Below are positions 15,001 through 23,255 of a stretch of 64,000 nucleotides of DNA, piece after piece. The translations under genes and the position numbers were made by a program. Each line of letters starts with the position of its first letter. The stretch's first letter is position 1. Source of the DNA: Ptychodera flava (taxonomy: Eukaryota; Hemichordata; Enteropneusta; Ptychoderidae). The notes below the pieces were generated by a model. The model made no database searches. It saw nothing but the letters and a program-made list of their open reading frames with translations, and had not been told where the DNA came from. The stretch is taken from assembly GCF_041260155.1 (NCBI RefSeq), contig NC_091948.1:3414501-3478500 (forward strand), given 5' to 3'.

Positions 15001-18000
15001 CATAATGAGTGAGTCCAGCTGGTAGTCTACCAACACCTGAACAGGGGGAAAATCGTGAGTCAAGTTACTTGATAACAAATACAATATAGATCTTAGATGG
15101 GAGGGGACTCTGAGATGTCACTTATCTCTGAGGCAGGCTAGATTTAAAAAATAGCGCCAATGGCACTTGATCACAACTGGCACATTGTGAAACTACTCTT
15201 ATCTCTGGGTACACCTGTACATGAAATACTGAATGGGTAGGTGCTGCGGGTTTGGAGTTTGTCAGTAAATGCACACAGAAAACAAAGTCCCGAAGTAGCA
15301 AATTCCAGCCATTTTCAAACCACACTGTTTGTCAGTGGGGTAAGCAATATTCGCAAAAATCACATTTCCAGGCTAATAGACTATGTTTTACGAAATCACA
15401 CGTCCTTATTACAAAATAAAACGATCTTTGTCTTTAAATCAATGCGCCAGTAAACAGGTCCAGCAGCTAGTTATGTCATCAAGTCTGTAATGTTAAGGGT
15501 CATAACAAATGTGAGAAATCTAAAACATTAAATATGTTGTTTTTTATCAATTTTATTACCAAAAGCGCATGAAAATCTCTGATACTTTGAATCAGCCATC
15601 CTGCATATTTGTAACATTCATCAAAACCTCATTTCTGTTCAACAACTCATTAAATAGTCCACAATGCAGGATTGGTGTACATTCCAAAACTACATGTACG
15701 CATATGAAAGACCCCTAAAATCAATTAGTTAAAGGGGGGTTAGAAATTTCCCAAAACTATCTAACCGCTGCTCCGTTTGGCTCCATTTTTCGGAATCAGA
15801 ACCTTGGAATTAGTCTGAATATCTCTACCAAATATCAATGCAGTCTGTTCAGCGGTTTTCGACTTTTTGTCGTTTACGGAAAATGGACACTAGCTGTCCA
15901 CCACCGGTTGAAGCTAACCCTATATCACAACTTCCAGATGTGATAATGACCTATGGTCATTATGTTAAAAAATACCACCAATGGCGCTTCGACATAATGA
16001 CCGCCTAGTATTATCGGCATTTATCAACAACCACACTCACTGTGAATTAGACAGACCACGAAGTCAATGAGCAACATATAGCTGAAAGACTATTTTTCAC
16101 ATTGCGATTTTAAGCTCATTTTTATGAGAAAAGAGACATGTTTATGTATATGGAGAAAAAGCAGAAGACATATTTGTAAATTGTTTGTTAAGTGACAATC
16201 ATATATGCATCTCTTGAAATTTTGTGGTTATAAGGTTTAACAGTAGTGTAAGAATAATGAGGTTAGAATAAGTTAGTAAAGCTGACAGTAATTAAGATTA
16301 CAAAATTATACACTAAGCTGGGGAAATCTGATTGAAATAAATGTTGAAAAGTAGCAAAGTCATGGTCATCTTTTGTCTAATACCTTGTGTAAGTTCATGA
16401 ACTTTACATATTAAATCTTGCTATAGATTTGTTGCTAATGGACAATAACTGTGTTTCAGATCATTTGAGAGCAATCTATCCATGACAGGTTTAAATTGTA
16501 ATATACTTCAATTTAAAGGAGAGAAACTTCTCAAATAATTTTTTTCCCTGTAATTTGCTGTGAGAACACATGGACAGATGCTCAGGACTCTATGCTGGTG
16601 CTACCTTGATAACTAACCTACAACTTGTAACGTCATTGTCTAACCTGTTCACCCCAATTTCCTGTAGACAGGTCCACACTCTCCATTGATAACAATGGGT
16701 TGGGCCATACCATTGTAGTGAAAGACTGTAACATGTGAGGTTGTGGATACTTAATCTCTGGAATGTCAAAGTCTGTATATTGACTCAAGGATGTTTACTT
16801 AACAAATGCCTAGGGTCATCTCAAAAGTGAGAATCTAAACTATGAAATATGTTTTTTTTAATGCTTTTGATGCCCAAAAGACCATAGAAATCTCTTATAC
16901 TTCGAATCAGCCATCCTGCATATTTCTAACATTCATCAAAACCTCATTTCTGTTCAACAACTCATAAAACAGTCCACAATGCAGGATTGGTGTACATTCC
17001 CAAACTACATATATGAAAGACCCCTAAAATCAATTAGTTAAAAAGGGGGGTTAGAAATTTCCCAAAACTATCTAACCGGCGCTCCGTTTGGCTCCATTTT
17101 TCGGAATTGGAACCTTGGAACCAGTCTATGTATCAGTATCAAATATCAACGCAGTCTGTTCAGCAGTTTTTGACTTTTTGTCGTTTACGGAAATGGACGA
17201 CATCAAACGCTGGTTGAAACCACCTCTATATCACAACTTCCAGTTGTGATAAAAAAGTGTAAAAATCAATTACATGTGTCTTACAAAGTTCACACAACTG
17301 TAGCATTTTAGTATTGTTTCAGCAATTAATTTTTGTGCATCAACAACATTTTGCAGCTCTTCTTCACATCCAATCCCTGTGCTCTCGCTGTCGCTCGTAA
17401 CTTTCGTAAATTACGAACAAAAATGAAAATTTACGAAAAAAAATGAATGCCCGATCGGCCATTTACGAACGATTTTGTTATTTTTGAAGCCTGATTTTCG
17501 GTCAAGATTGTGAATTCCGGGGAAATACTGTCATATCTCGTCTTTCAAAACCTACGCTGCCCCTATCATCAGCGCATCGACACATGGTGATAGCTGGCTT
17601 TGGACTTTGACCTGTAATAACATGAGCATGCGCGAAAAGGTTTCAAGATCCCCGGGTCTTGTAATCTCATAGTGGTGTGTCATGCATTACCACCCCATTA
17701 CGGTAGTTTCGAGACACCCAAACACTCACATGCTGTCAACTTTCCGAGTGGACTGTTCACAGTCGCTCGAGAGTTATTCAGCTCTGGGACTAGTCGCCCC
17801 ATAGACGAGTATACAGAAGCGAGAAATACCTCAAGTCTGGAAACAGAATGGCTATTTCGTATAGGGATTTTGCCACCATGTCAACTTCGATGTTCGATTT
17901 TACCGTGAAAAGTAGCAAGTTCATCTATCATGTAACCGTCGACCGTTCCCTATCATTCTCAAAATTCATACCTGGTACTTGATTTGCTTCACAAACGCTC

Positions 18001-20832
18001 GTTTCGTGTGATTTTCGGCCGAATTCGACGGACACGTCGCCAAAACATAAGCGTGAGCAACATTCCGGGCACCTCACAGTGGACGTTGGGCACCTCCACT
18101 TTACTGACGTTGGCGCCGCGTACCCATGAGGGGTGACTGATGGAAGGTTGTTCATGCCTTATGTTTTGGCGACGTGTCTTCTGAACTCGGCCGAAAATCA
18201 CACGAAAATTCATACCTGATACTTCATCTGCTTACAAAATGCTCATTTCCTGTGATTTTCGGCCGAGTTCAAGAGACACCTGGCCAAAACATAAGCGTGA
18301 GCAACATTCCAGTCAACCCTCATGGGTAGGCTGCGCCAACGTCAGTAAAGTGGAGGTACCCAAGAGGTGACCGGAATGTTGCTCACCCCCAGGTTTTGGC
18401 GAGTTGTCCGTCGAATTCGGCCGAAAATCACACGAAACGAGCGTTTTTGAATCAGATAAAGTATCAGGTATGAATTTTTAGAATGGTAGGGAACGATCGA
18501 CGGTTGCATGATAGTTGAACTTGCTAATTTTCACAGTGAAATCGGACACGGAATGTGACATGGCGTGGTTTTATAGCCATTCTGTTTCCAGACTTGAGGT
18601 ATTTCTCGCTTCTGTATACTCGTCTATGGGGCGACTAGTCCCAGAGCTGAATAACTCTCGAGCGACTGTGGACTGTTGAAGCGGATCGAGGGAAGCGGGC
18701 AGTTACAAATACTTTGGATTGATAGTATCCAGTTGGGAAAGAAAGTTGGGCATAAAAACGGCAACTGATATGAAAAAAATACGAAACAATGAAACCGCCG
18801 AGCTAGAAGAGATCAAGAACAGTCAGCCTGAAAGACAGTCGAACTACAGCAGAACTGCAGTCCGGGCCGCGCATGGTTGAACATGTACTGCACAGTGTTT
18901 TTCTGTGCATGGAGGTGGAAGCGAGCCGGAAATCTTAGATGTCATAGATTTGTCATTTGACGATCTGCAAATTGAATTTTTCAGTCAGCTTGCCAATTTT
19001 AATAGGTTTCCTTCAAAATATTTTACAAGAAACTGTCTCAGCAAATGTTATGAATACTGATAGTTTTCTATGATCCAGAGAAAAGCTGTGCACAGTCCCA
19101 TGACCAAAAAGTTTATCCAGACAAAAAAATAAATGACGATCATCTGCAGCGTTTTAAAAGTATAACTGTCTCTAAGAAAACATTAGCAGGATCACCAGTC
19201 TCAGTTTGCGTACTTAAATTTGATTGAGATGAGACAAAATTTGTGCGAACCACAGACTGCCAAATGTTCTGATCAGTGGTTGTTTAAAAAGAATTTTAGA
19301 GATGAACATGGCATAATGACTGCAGCTATAGAGGCACCACCTAGTACCTATGGGATGACATGCATACTTTGAAAGTAACAGAGCTTTCCAAATATGAAAA
19401 ACAAGGGACAGATTTTCTAGCATCTAAAACTTGTGCAAACACTGATAATATTTGATAATATTAATGACCGCTTCATAAATTAATATATATAATCATCAAC
19501 CACTGACTACACACACAAAGGGAGTTATGATTTGTGTCACAATATACTTGAACATGTTATGTTGTGTAATAAAGATAGAGTAATTGAATAACATTCATTG
19601 GCCGTTGACCAAAATTACACACTTTATTGAGACAAGGAAGAAATTTCAATGTTACAAGCATTCATGACCCATGATGTACTGTGTTATTCAATAAATCTTT
19701 TGAAAATGCATATCAAAATATGAGTTTTCATTGTCAAAAAAACTAAAAAGGGATTTTTCATTTTCTTTTGTCTTTAATGAAATCATTCATCATTTCTATC
19801 CCCTTAAAATCATCTATTGAGTACCAGAAGTGCTTGTTGAAAGTTGGTGGGTTCAGAATAACATAATTTGTGCTTACTAATATTTTTTGAACCCAATTCG
19901 TAAATTTACTAACAATTTCGAAAGGCCAGGGAGAGCACAGTAATCCCAATCCCAACCCATAGCATTTGGCTTGTGAACATCATGCATGTACTATTAACAT
20001 ATAAATATGAGTATAAATATGAGTGTGTACCTTTGTTTAATTATTTGATCATAGGGAACACAGTTTGTTTGTTGTTTGGTTCTTTTGTTTACGAATACAT
20101 ACACCGAGTAAATAACAAAATAGCTGAAACTAAAACATAATGATGTATATTTGTTTGTTTGTGATAAACGCACTTGTTGCTTTATTTCAAACAAACACAT
20201 TAAGCAACTAGTATATTGTTTTCACTCTGTCTGTGTATTCGTAAACAAACAAAGAAACAACGAAAATCATTGGAGACGAGCTCCCTGTGATTTGATATGG
20301 ATTCAATGACACAACTTCACTGTCAATGATAACAATAATATACCTGGCGGATATGAGGCTGTGTCGACTTGTATTCTAGAAACCGGCACATGCTTTCATG
20401 GCTTTGGGTTGCTGCGATTCCGTAGCCCTACCACTACCCTTGCTGGTTGTGTTGGGGGAGTGGGGCGCCAACACAACTAGCAAGGGTAGTGGCAGGGCTA
20501 CGGATCCGCAGCGAGGCTTTGGGAGTAGATAATCGGAGAGAATTTCAAAGCTATTACCATGGGGATTGAACAAGACCTCCATGCTACACAGGCACTTGAC
20601 CCGTCGCTTCGTGATCGGTACTGATTCACAGTAAACAGAGAGATTTCCTGTGAATCAGTACTGATCGCCAAGTCAAGTGCCTATGCCATGCTATACCTTT
20701 CGTTTGTGCACATTCAGCCAGGCACAACTCGCTGTTGCATGGGACGTCTTCGCGTAGATAGTGTTCGCGCACGACCCTTACTGTTTGACCGCGATAATTC
20801 TTCACGCGTAGCAGTTTTTCTGTCTTCAGCAT
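1..20832 (-). CDS. DIS3L: DIS3-like exonuclease 1 (exosome 3'-5' exoribonuclease), 3' end off window
   Basis: RNase II/RNB-family ribonuclease of the cytoplasmic RNA exosome. Exons (minus strand, 5' to 3'): 20832-20697, 15036-14906, 14080-13929, 12560-12479, 11136-10989, 10389-10254, 9480-9421, 8876-8785, 7402-7287, 6747-6481, 5973-5825, 4315-4217, 3724-3529, 2971-2886, 2604-2448, 695-600, 384-144. Every junction is GT/AG and phases agree throughout, giving about 781 codons that align with vertebrate DIS3L from its start ([20 protein letters not shown]). Order: N-terminal PIN-like domain (exons 1-4), cold-shock domains (about exons 6-10), RNB domain from exon 11. The RNB catalytic tetrad is intact as [10 protein letters not shown], encoded at 5868-5839. 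Strong landmarks are [31 protein letters not shown] and [15 protein letters not shown]. The end of RNB and the S1 domain lie before position 1. The exon 3 donor region is a tandem repeat. The start is the ATG at 20832. Confidence 0.95.
870..1092 (-). repeat. Dispersed repeat family A, copy 1 (partial)
   Basis: Reverse-orientation partial copy of a roughly 350-bp repeat that recurs at 9533, 35107, 49421 and 52529. The shared text includes the stretch around AAAGTTTGAGCAAAAG and the AATTTGTTTCTCTAGTA region. It lies in the DIS3L intron between exons 15 and 16. Confidence 0.6.
1330..1851. mobile_element. TTAA-ended inverted-repeat element (family D, long copy)
   Basis: Begins TTAACCCTTTGAGC and ends with the reverse complement GCTCAAAGGGTTAA. 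The interior is about 520 bp with no credible coding capacity. The left interior (TGACCCAGTGGACATCAC, AAAATTGACTGGGGTTTA) is shared with a shorter copy at 6859-7022. TTAA at both ends fits a piggyBac- or Kolobok-type target site, which is an inference. Confidence 0.7.
2098..2192. mobile_element. ~95-bp TTAACC/GGTGAAAGG mini-element (family C)
   Basis: Reads TAACCTATTCACCCCC ... GGGCCAGACCATGGCAGTGAAAGGGTTG. It shares a core (CCCTGTA, GGTCCA, ACCATTG-like, TTTGGGCC, ACCATGG) with copies at 3343, 14362, 16639, 44272, 51468 (inverted) and 61790. It lies in the DIS3L intron between exons 15 and 16. Confidence 0.6.
3343..3434. mobile_element. ~92-bp TTAACC mini-element (family C)
   Basis: TTAACCTGTTTACCCTAAAT at the left and GGTGGCAAAAGGATTAA at the right, with the family's GGGTTTGGGCC centre. 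It sits about 95 bases past the 3' end of DIS3L exon 13, in the following intron. Confidence 0.6.
4493..5632. mobile_element. 1.14-kb TTAA-ended inverted-repeat element
   Basis: The left end TTAACCCATTGACTACCTTG and right end CCTTGGTAGTCAAGGGGTTAA are imperfect inverted repeats; about 17 of 21 positions match. The interior contains paired CCGGATATATCC / CCGGAAATATCCGG motifs and no convincing gene. It lies in the DIS3L intron between exons 11 and 12. Confidence 0.7.
5978..6130. repeat. Short imperfect tandem repeat (about 35 bp, 4-5 units)
   Basis: Successive units contain ACATGGCTTCCATGGAATAA and AATGGAAGTA. It begins just upstream (gene sense) of the acceptor of DIS3L exon 11, whose exon edge is at 5973. 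Confidence 0.6.
6859..7022. mobile_element. TTAA-ended element, short copy of family D
   Basis: TTAATCCTTTGAGTG at the left, CATTCAAAGGGTTAA at the right. The interior AATGGACATCAAATTT and TTTGACTGGGGTATATTTTG match the left part of the 1330-1851 element, so this is an internally deleted copy. It lies in the DIS3L intron between exons 9 and 10. Confidence 0.7.
8633..8723. repeat. Hairpin (inverted repeat, ~22-bp arms)
   Basis: The left arm CGGTACAAACAAACCCACAT pairs with the right arm CGTGGGTTTGTTTGTACCG. The spacer holds further self-complementary CACATG words. It lies in a DIS3L intron about 60 bases past the 3' edge of exon 8. Confidence 0.7.
9190..9250. repeat. Two-copy tandem duplication (~32 bp)
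   Basis: TTCTGTTGTAAAGAAACTAA is followed by TCTAGCA and the pair is then repeated immediately with almost no divergence. It is a short, recent intronic duplication. Confidence 0.75.
9533..9888 (+). mobile_element. Dispersed repeat family A, full-length copy with TTAA ends
   Basis: Starts TTAAGGTAGCATATG and ends GCTCTACCTTAA, so the termini are short inverted repeats. It closely matches the copy at 35107-35477 (shared ATATTTGAAATTCAAAATGG and GCTGCCATCCCTGTGTTAA words). No gene inside; it looks like a non-autonomous DNA transposon (MITE). Confidence 0.7.
11727..11975 (+). pseudogene. Fragment of a Crypton/ZMYM-like (DUF3504-type) protein
   Basis: An ATG-initiated frame on the strand opposite to the host gene reads [17 protein letters not shown], then [16 protein letters not shown], then [19 protein letters not shown]. 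The pattern (N-S-K-x-T-K-x-A followed by an L-x2-x-L-x2-FY-x-E-x-R segment) resembles the N-terminal helical domain before tyrosine-recombinase-like domains of Cryptons and the ZMYM2/QRICH1/KCTD1-related proteins of invertebrates. That match is from memory, not a search. Similarity stops near residue 82 and the frame runs into unrelated sequence and an AATAAA, so it is a truncated piece. A TGACGTCA (CRE) lies about 75 bases upstream, and a hairpin follows directly downstream. Located in the DIS3L intron between exons 4 and 5. Confidence 0.45.
12018..12207. repeat. Long hairpin (fold-back element), ~85-bp arms
   Basis: The left arm runs from AATAATAACACATGAGAGC to GAAATACTGATGATGCCC. The right arm returns as GGGCATCATCAGTATTTC to GCTCTCATGTGTTATTATT. 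The loop is the 15-base CTCGCCTACGGCTCG. It starts about 40 bases after the Crypton-like fragment, so it may be the 3' terminus of the same element. Confidence 0.8.
12946..13996 (-). repeat. 15-copy, 70-bp minisatellite made from DIS3L exon 3 end plus splice donor
   Basis: ATTACCTTGACTGCCAGTC recurs every 70 bases from about 12945 to 13924, 15 units with only a few differences each. The highest-coordinate unit (first in gene sense) is the coding 3' end of DIS3L exon 3, encoding [20 protein letters not shown] and its GTAATG donor at 13928-13923. The other fourteen units lie in the intron, and each carries the same coding-like text and the same CAAG|GTAATG donor. The unit length is not a multiple of three, and reading through a donor gives AGG-TAA, an immediate stop. 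Confidence 0.95.
14362..14453. mobile_element. Diverged family C mini-element
   Basis: Starts TTAATCCTTTCGCCATCA with a GGTCCAAACCCAATG centre like the other family C copies. The right end is poorly preserved. It lies in DIS3L intron 2. Confidence 0.4.
14552..14830. mobile_element. TTAACCC-ended element (family E)
   Basis: The left end TTAACCCTTTACCTGCCA and the right end TTGGCAGGTATAGGGTAAA are inverted repeats about 280 bp apart. The right-hand part (TTCACTAGTTTTAATCAACTTGACCTGAT) is echoed near 45105-45160. It ends about 75 bases from DIS3L exon 2. Confidence 0.6.
15480..15950 (+). repeat. Direct duplication, copy 1 (~460 bp)
   Basis: Matches 16805-17252 over its full length. Shared landmarks include AATCAGCCATCCTGCATATT, TCCACAATGCAGGATTGGTG, AGACCCCTAAAATCAATTAG and CTCCGTTTGGCTCCATTTTT. 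Copies appear roughly 85-90 percent alike by eye. DIS3L intron 1. Confidence 0.85.
16639..16733. mobile_element. Family C mini-element
   Basis: CTAACCTGTTCACCCCAATT on the left, ATAACAATGGGTTGGGCCAT in the centre, TAGTGAAAGACTG on the right. It lies between the two copies of the 460-bp duplication. Confidence 0.55.
16805..17252 (+). repeat. Direct duplication, copy 2 (~450 bp)
   Basis: Second copy of the 15480-15950 sequence, same orientation, starting about 1.3 kb further on. Both copies end in TATATCACAACTTCCAG(A/T)TGTGATAA, a small hairpin, which may mark the true element end. Confidence 0.85.
17378..19941. mobile_element. Possible hAT-like element around a large fold-back
   Basis: TGTGCTCTCGCTGTCG at the left and the reverse complement of GGCCAGGGAGAGCACAGT at the right resemble hAT-type ends. 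Each is bordered by AATCCC (17372-17377 and 19942-19947). Internal + strand text has coding-like stretches (for example [20 protein letters not shown] near 18700 and [20 protein letters not shown] near 19290) that I cannot assign. The termini are imperfect, so the call is tentative. Confidence 0.35.
17740..18680. repeat. 0.94-kb fold-back with nested inverted cores
   Basis: The outer arms are about 330 bp each: AGTCGCTCGAGAGTTATTCA to GGAAACAGAATGGCTAT on the left returns as ATAGCCATTCTGTTTCC to ATAACTCTCGAGCGACT on the right. Inside, a core of about 55 bp containing TTTTCGGCCGA and CCAAAACATAAGCGTGAGC occurs four times in alternating orientation (near 18010, 18190, 18260 and 18400). The whole can fold into a long stem with side hairpins. 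DIS3L intron 1. Confidence 0.9.
20065..20262. repeat. Imperfect inverted repeat (~35-bp arms)
   Basis: GTTCTTTTGTTTACGAATAC at the left and GTATTCGTAAACAAACAAAG at the right, with a spacer of about 130 bases. DIS3L intron 1. Confidence 0.6.
20411..20512. repeat. Hairpin, ~45-bp arms
   Basis: The left arm GCTGCGATTCCGTAGCCCTA to TTGCTGGTTGTGTTGG is matched by the right arm CCAACACAACTAGCAAGGG to TAGCCCTGCC-complement CGGATCCGCAGC, with a short GGGAGTGGGGCG loop. It is one of three hairpins clustered round DIS3L exon 1. Confidence 0.85.
20591..20681. repeat. Hairpin touching the DIS3L exon 1 splice donor
   Basis: The left arm GGCACTTGAC ... GATCGGTACTGATTCACAG pairs with CTGTGAATCAGTACTGATC ... 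GTCAAGTGCC, with a loop of about 16 bases and a short unpaired insert in the left arm. The right arm ends ten bases below the exon 1 donor GTATAG (20696-20691), inside intron 1. Confidence 0.85.
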
Positions 20833-20948
20833 CTTAATCAATTATTTTAGGACAAAATATGAAAGTGCCTGGCCCAAAAATTAAAAATGTACTATGCAAA
20901 CAGTTTTCATGACAGCGGTGGCGTCGCCGACGTCAATTCCATGGAGGC
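20833..20948. promoter_or_regulatory. Probable DIS3L 5' UTR / core promoter
   Basis: This 116-base stretch lies between the DIS3L start codon and the next hairpin. It carries a GACGTCA (CRE-like) at about 20929 and, crossing into the hairpin, ATGGAGGCGGCCAT, which resembles YY1-type start-proximal motifs. No TATA box is evident. Assignment rests on position and motif look only. Confidence 0.4.
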
Positions 20949-21060
20949 GGCCATTTCACAGGCTCTTGAGTCAATGCAGGCGAACCGCTAGCCGCCACTG
21001 ATACAATAATTAGTGGCGGCTAGCGGTTCGCCTGCATTGACTCAAGAGCCTGTGGGCCAT
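20949..21060. repeat. Near-perfect hairpin, 50-bp arms, 12-base loop
   Basis: The left arm GGCC(ATTT)CACAGGCTC ... CGAACCGCTAGCCGCCACT is returned as AGTGGCGGCTAGCGGTTCG ... GAGCCTGTGGGCC. The loop is GATACAATAATT. It sits about 120 bases upstream of the DIS3L start codon and immediately abuts the 2.2-kb element that follows. Confidence 0.9.
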
Positions 21061-23255
21061 TTAGGGACGGACCATTAGATCTTGGGAGGGGGGGTGGTCA
21101 AAAACAGAAAAAAAAAATTTTCAGAGCAGAAAGTTAGGAAAAAAAAAATTTTCAAACTAGTTTGCAAAATAAAAAAAAAATAAATAAGAAGACAAAGCCG
21201 TAAAAAAAAAATCTGCAAAAGTCTTTAAAATTTTGAATTTTTTTTAGATTTTACCGACAGAAAGCAACTTTCTGTATTTTTTAGTACATCCTCCCGGCAC
21301 ATTTTTAATTTTAATTTATACATATTTAGAGTGACTGTATCCCTTATACTGGAAGTTGTGATTATCTTATCTTTTCAGGACTTTTGTATTCTGATCACTT
21401 GAAAATTATGAAATTATAGAACCTGTTTTCTACTTCTTTCCTGCGTACAAACCAAGCAGGTACACTAGGTAAAACATTGAAACTATGGTATGGTTGTCAA
21501 GACAGAAAGTTATATTTGCCTTTTAAGATCAAGGTAAACAGATGCAGGCCACATAAGTTTCATTTTTTTCACAGCATTTTATTGCAATGATGAATGCAAG
21601 AATGGGTGAACAAGTAGAAACACGTCAATAATGATAAAACAACATATCAAGTCATTATGTATTATTTTGCTTTTAAAAAGGCATTTTCAATTCTTTTTTC
21701 TCAAAAAACAGCCTCAAAAAACAACAGCAACACATGTTTTAACATTCAACAATACACTACATAGAATGCCATCTATCCAACAAATCCCAACACAAAAACA
21801 CACAAAAGGGGTTGAACTTTGAAAGTTTCTCAATAGCAAATACTGAATAAATCTGCATGAATAATCGTTTTTGTGTAGCAAATTTCAAAGAAATTGGACA
21901 AGCCCTTTCAGAGAATACAGATTTTTTGACCATGAATGGCATAAATTGCCCTAAAAAGACAAATATTGAAATTTCAACACATCTATACACATCCAATCAA
22001 TTTGGACATGCTGCTACAGAGAAATAGATGTTTTGATCAAAAAAGGGCAACAATTGCTCTAAAAACACAAATATGCAAATTTAACTATATTATTTAGCTT
22101 ATTTTAGCTTCTCAGCTTGTCAAAATCAATTGTAAATCATGAGATATGCATGATGTTTGGTGGGGTGCATGTAGCCATTTCACCACGCAGTAGAAAGGGA
22201 AGCCGGGAAACCAAAATAGTCAATTTTCAAAACTATAGGAAGCTACTGAGGAGCAAGAAGACCATGTTTCAGAGGAAGATGTGTAATGCGAAAAAAATGC
22301 TCCCAAAGTGCCACCAAATAACACCATTTTTATCTCTAATTTTCAAAAGCTCCAACAGCAGGAGGGGGGACACTCCCCTCCTGACCTCCCCCCCGCAAAA
22401 ATACTCCCCAAGTGCCACCAAATAACACCATTTTAATCTCTATTTTTCAAAAGCTCCAACGGCAGGAGGGGGCACCCCCTCCTGACCACCCCCCCCCACA
22501 AAAATACTCCCCAAGTGCCATCAAATAACACCATTTAAAATCTCTATTTTTCAAAAGCTCCAATGGCAGCAGGGGGGGCACCCCCTCCTGACCACCCCCC
22601 GCAAAAATACTCCCCAAGTGCCACCAAATAACACCATTGTAATCTCTATTTTTCAAAAGCTCCAACAGCAGCAGGGGGACACCGCCTCCTGACCTCCCCC
22701 TTCAAAATACTCCCCAAGTGCCACCAAATGACACCATTGTAATCTCTATTTTCAAAAGCTCCAACAGCAGCAGGGGGACACCCCTCTCCTGACCTCCCCC
22801 TTCAAAAATACTCCCAAGTGCCACCAAAAAACACCATTGTAATCTCTATTTTTCAAAAGCTCCAATGGCAGGAGGGGGACACCCCTCCTGACCTCCCCCT
22901 TCAAAATACTCCCCAAGTATCACCAAATAACACCATTGTAATCTCTATTTTCAAAAGCTCCAACAGCAGCAGGGGGACACCCCTCTCCTGACCTCCCCCC
23001 CCCCCCACCCGTGACCGCTTGCGTGGCCACTTGTGGTGCTTTGCACCACATCTTTGCCCTCTTTATCTTCAGACAGCGACGAACTAAAAAAAAATTATAA
23101 ATCTGAAAATTTACTCTGAAAAAAAGAATTTTCACAGCTAATCTCATTTGGAAAAAAAAAATTTCAGAAATTTACAATAGTAAAAAAAAAATTTTCACAA
23201 TTTCATTGTGACCACCCCCCCTCCCAAGGTCTAATGGTCCATCCCTTAGTCTTTT
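21061..23255. mobile_element. 2.2-kb inverted-repeat element carrying a minisatellite
   Basis: The left end GGGACGGACCATTAGATCTT then GGGAGGGGGGGTGGTCA, and the right end TGACCACCCCCCCTCCCAAG then GTCTAATGGTCCATCCC, are long inverted repeats that continue into A-rich, AAAAATTTTCA-rich arms. TTA borders both ends, compatible with a 3-bp Harbinger-type target duplication. The interior holds a roughly 101-bp tandem repeat and no transposase that I can read. Confidence 0.7.
22290..22995. repeat. ~101-bp minisatellite, about 7 units
   Basis: Each unit contains ATACTCCCCAAGTGCCACCA, AATAACACCATT, ATCTCTATTTTTCAAAAGCT and CCAACAGCAG, then a G-run/C-run hairpin (AGGGGGACACCCCTCCTGACC). Units start near 22299, 22397, 22500, 22604, 22706, 22804 and 22905. 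The repeat lies within the 21061-23255 element. Confidence 0.9.

Noticed and set aside
22447-23147. Repetitive open frames with LLKNRDYNGVIWWHLG units, as a repeat protein
   Set aside because: They follow the 101-bp minisatellite, whose unit is not a multiple of three, and shift frame between units.
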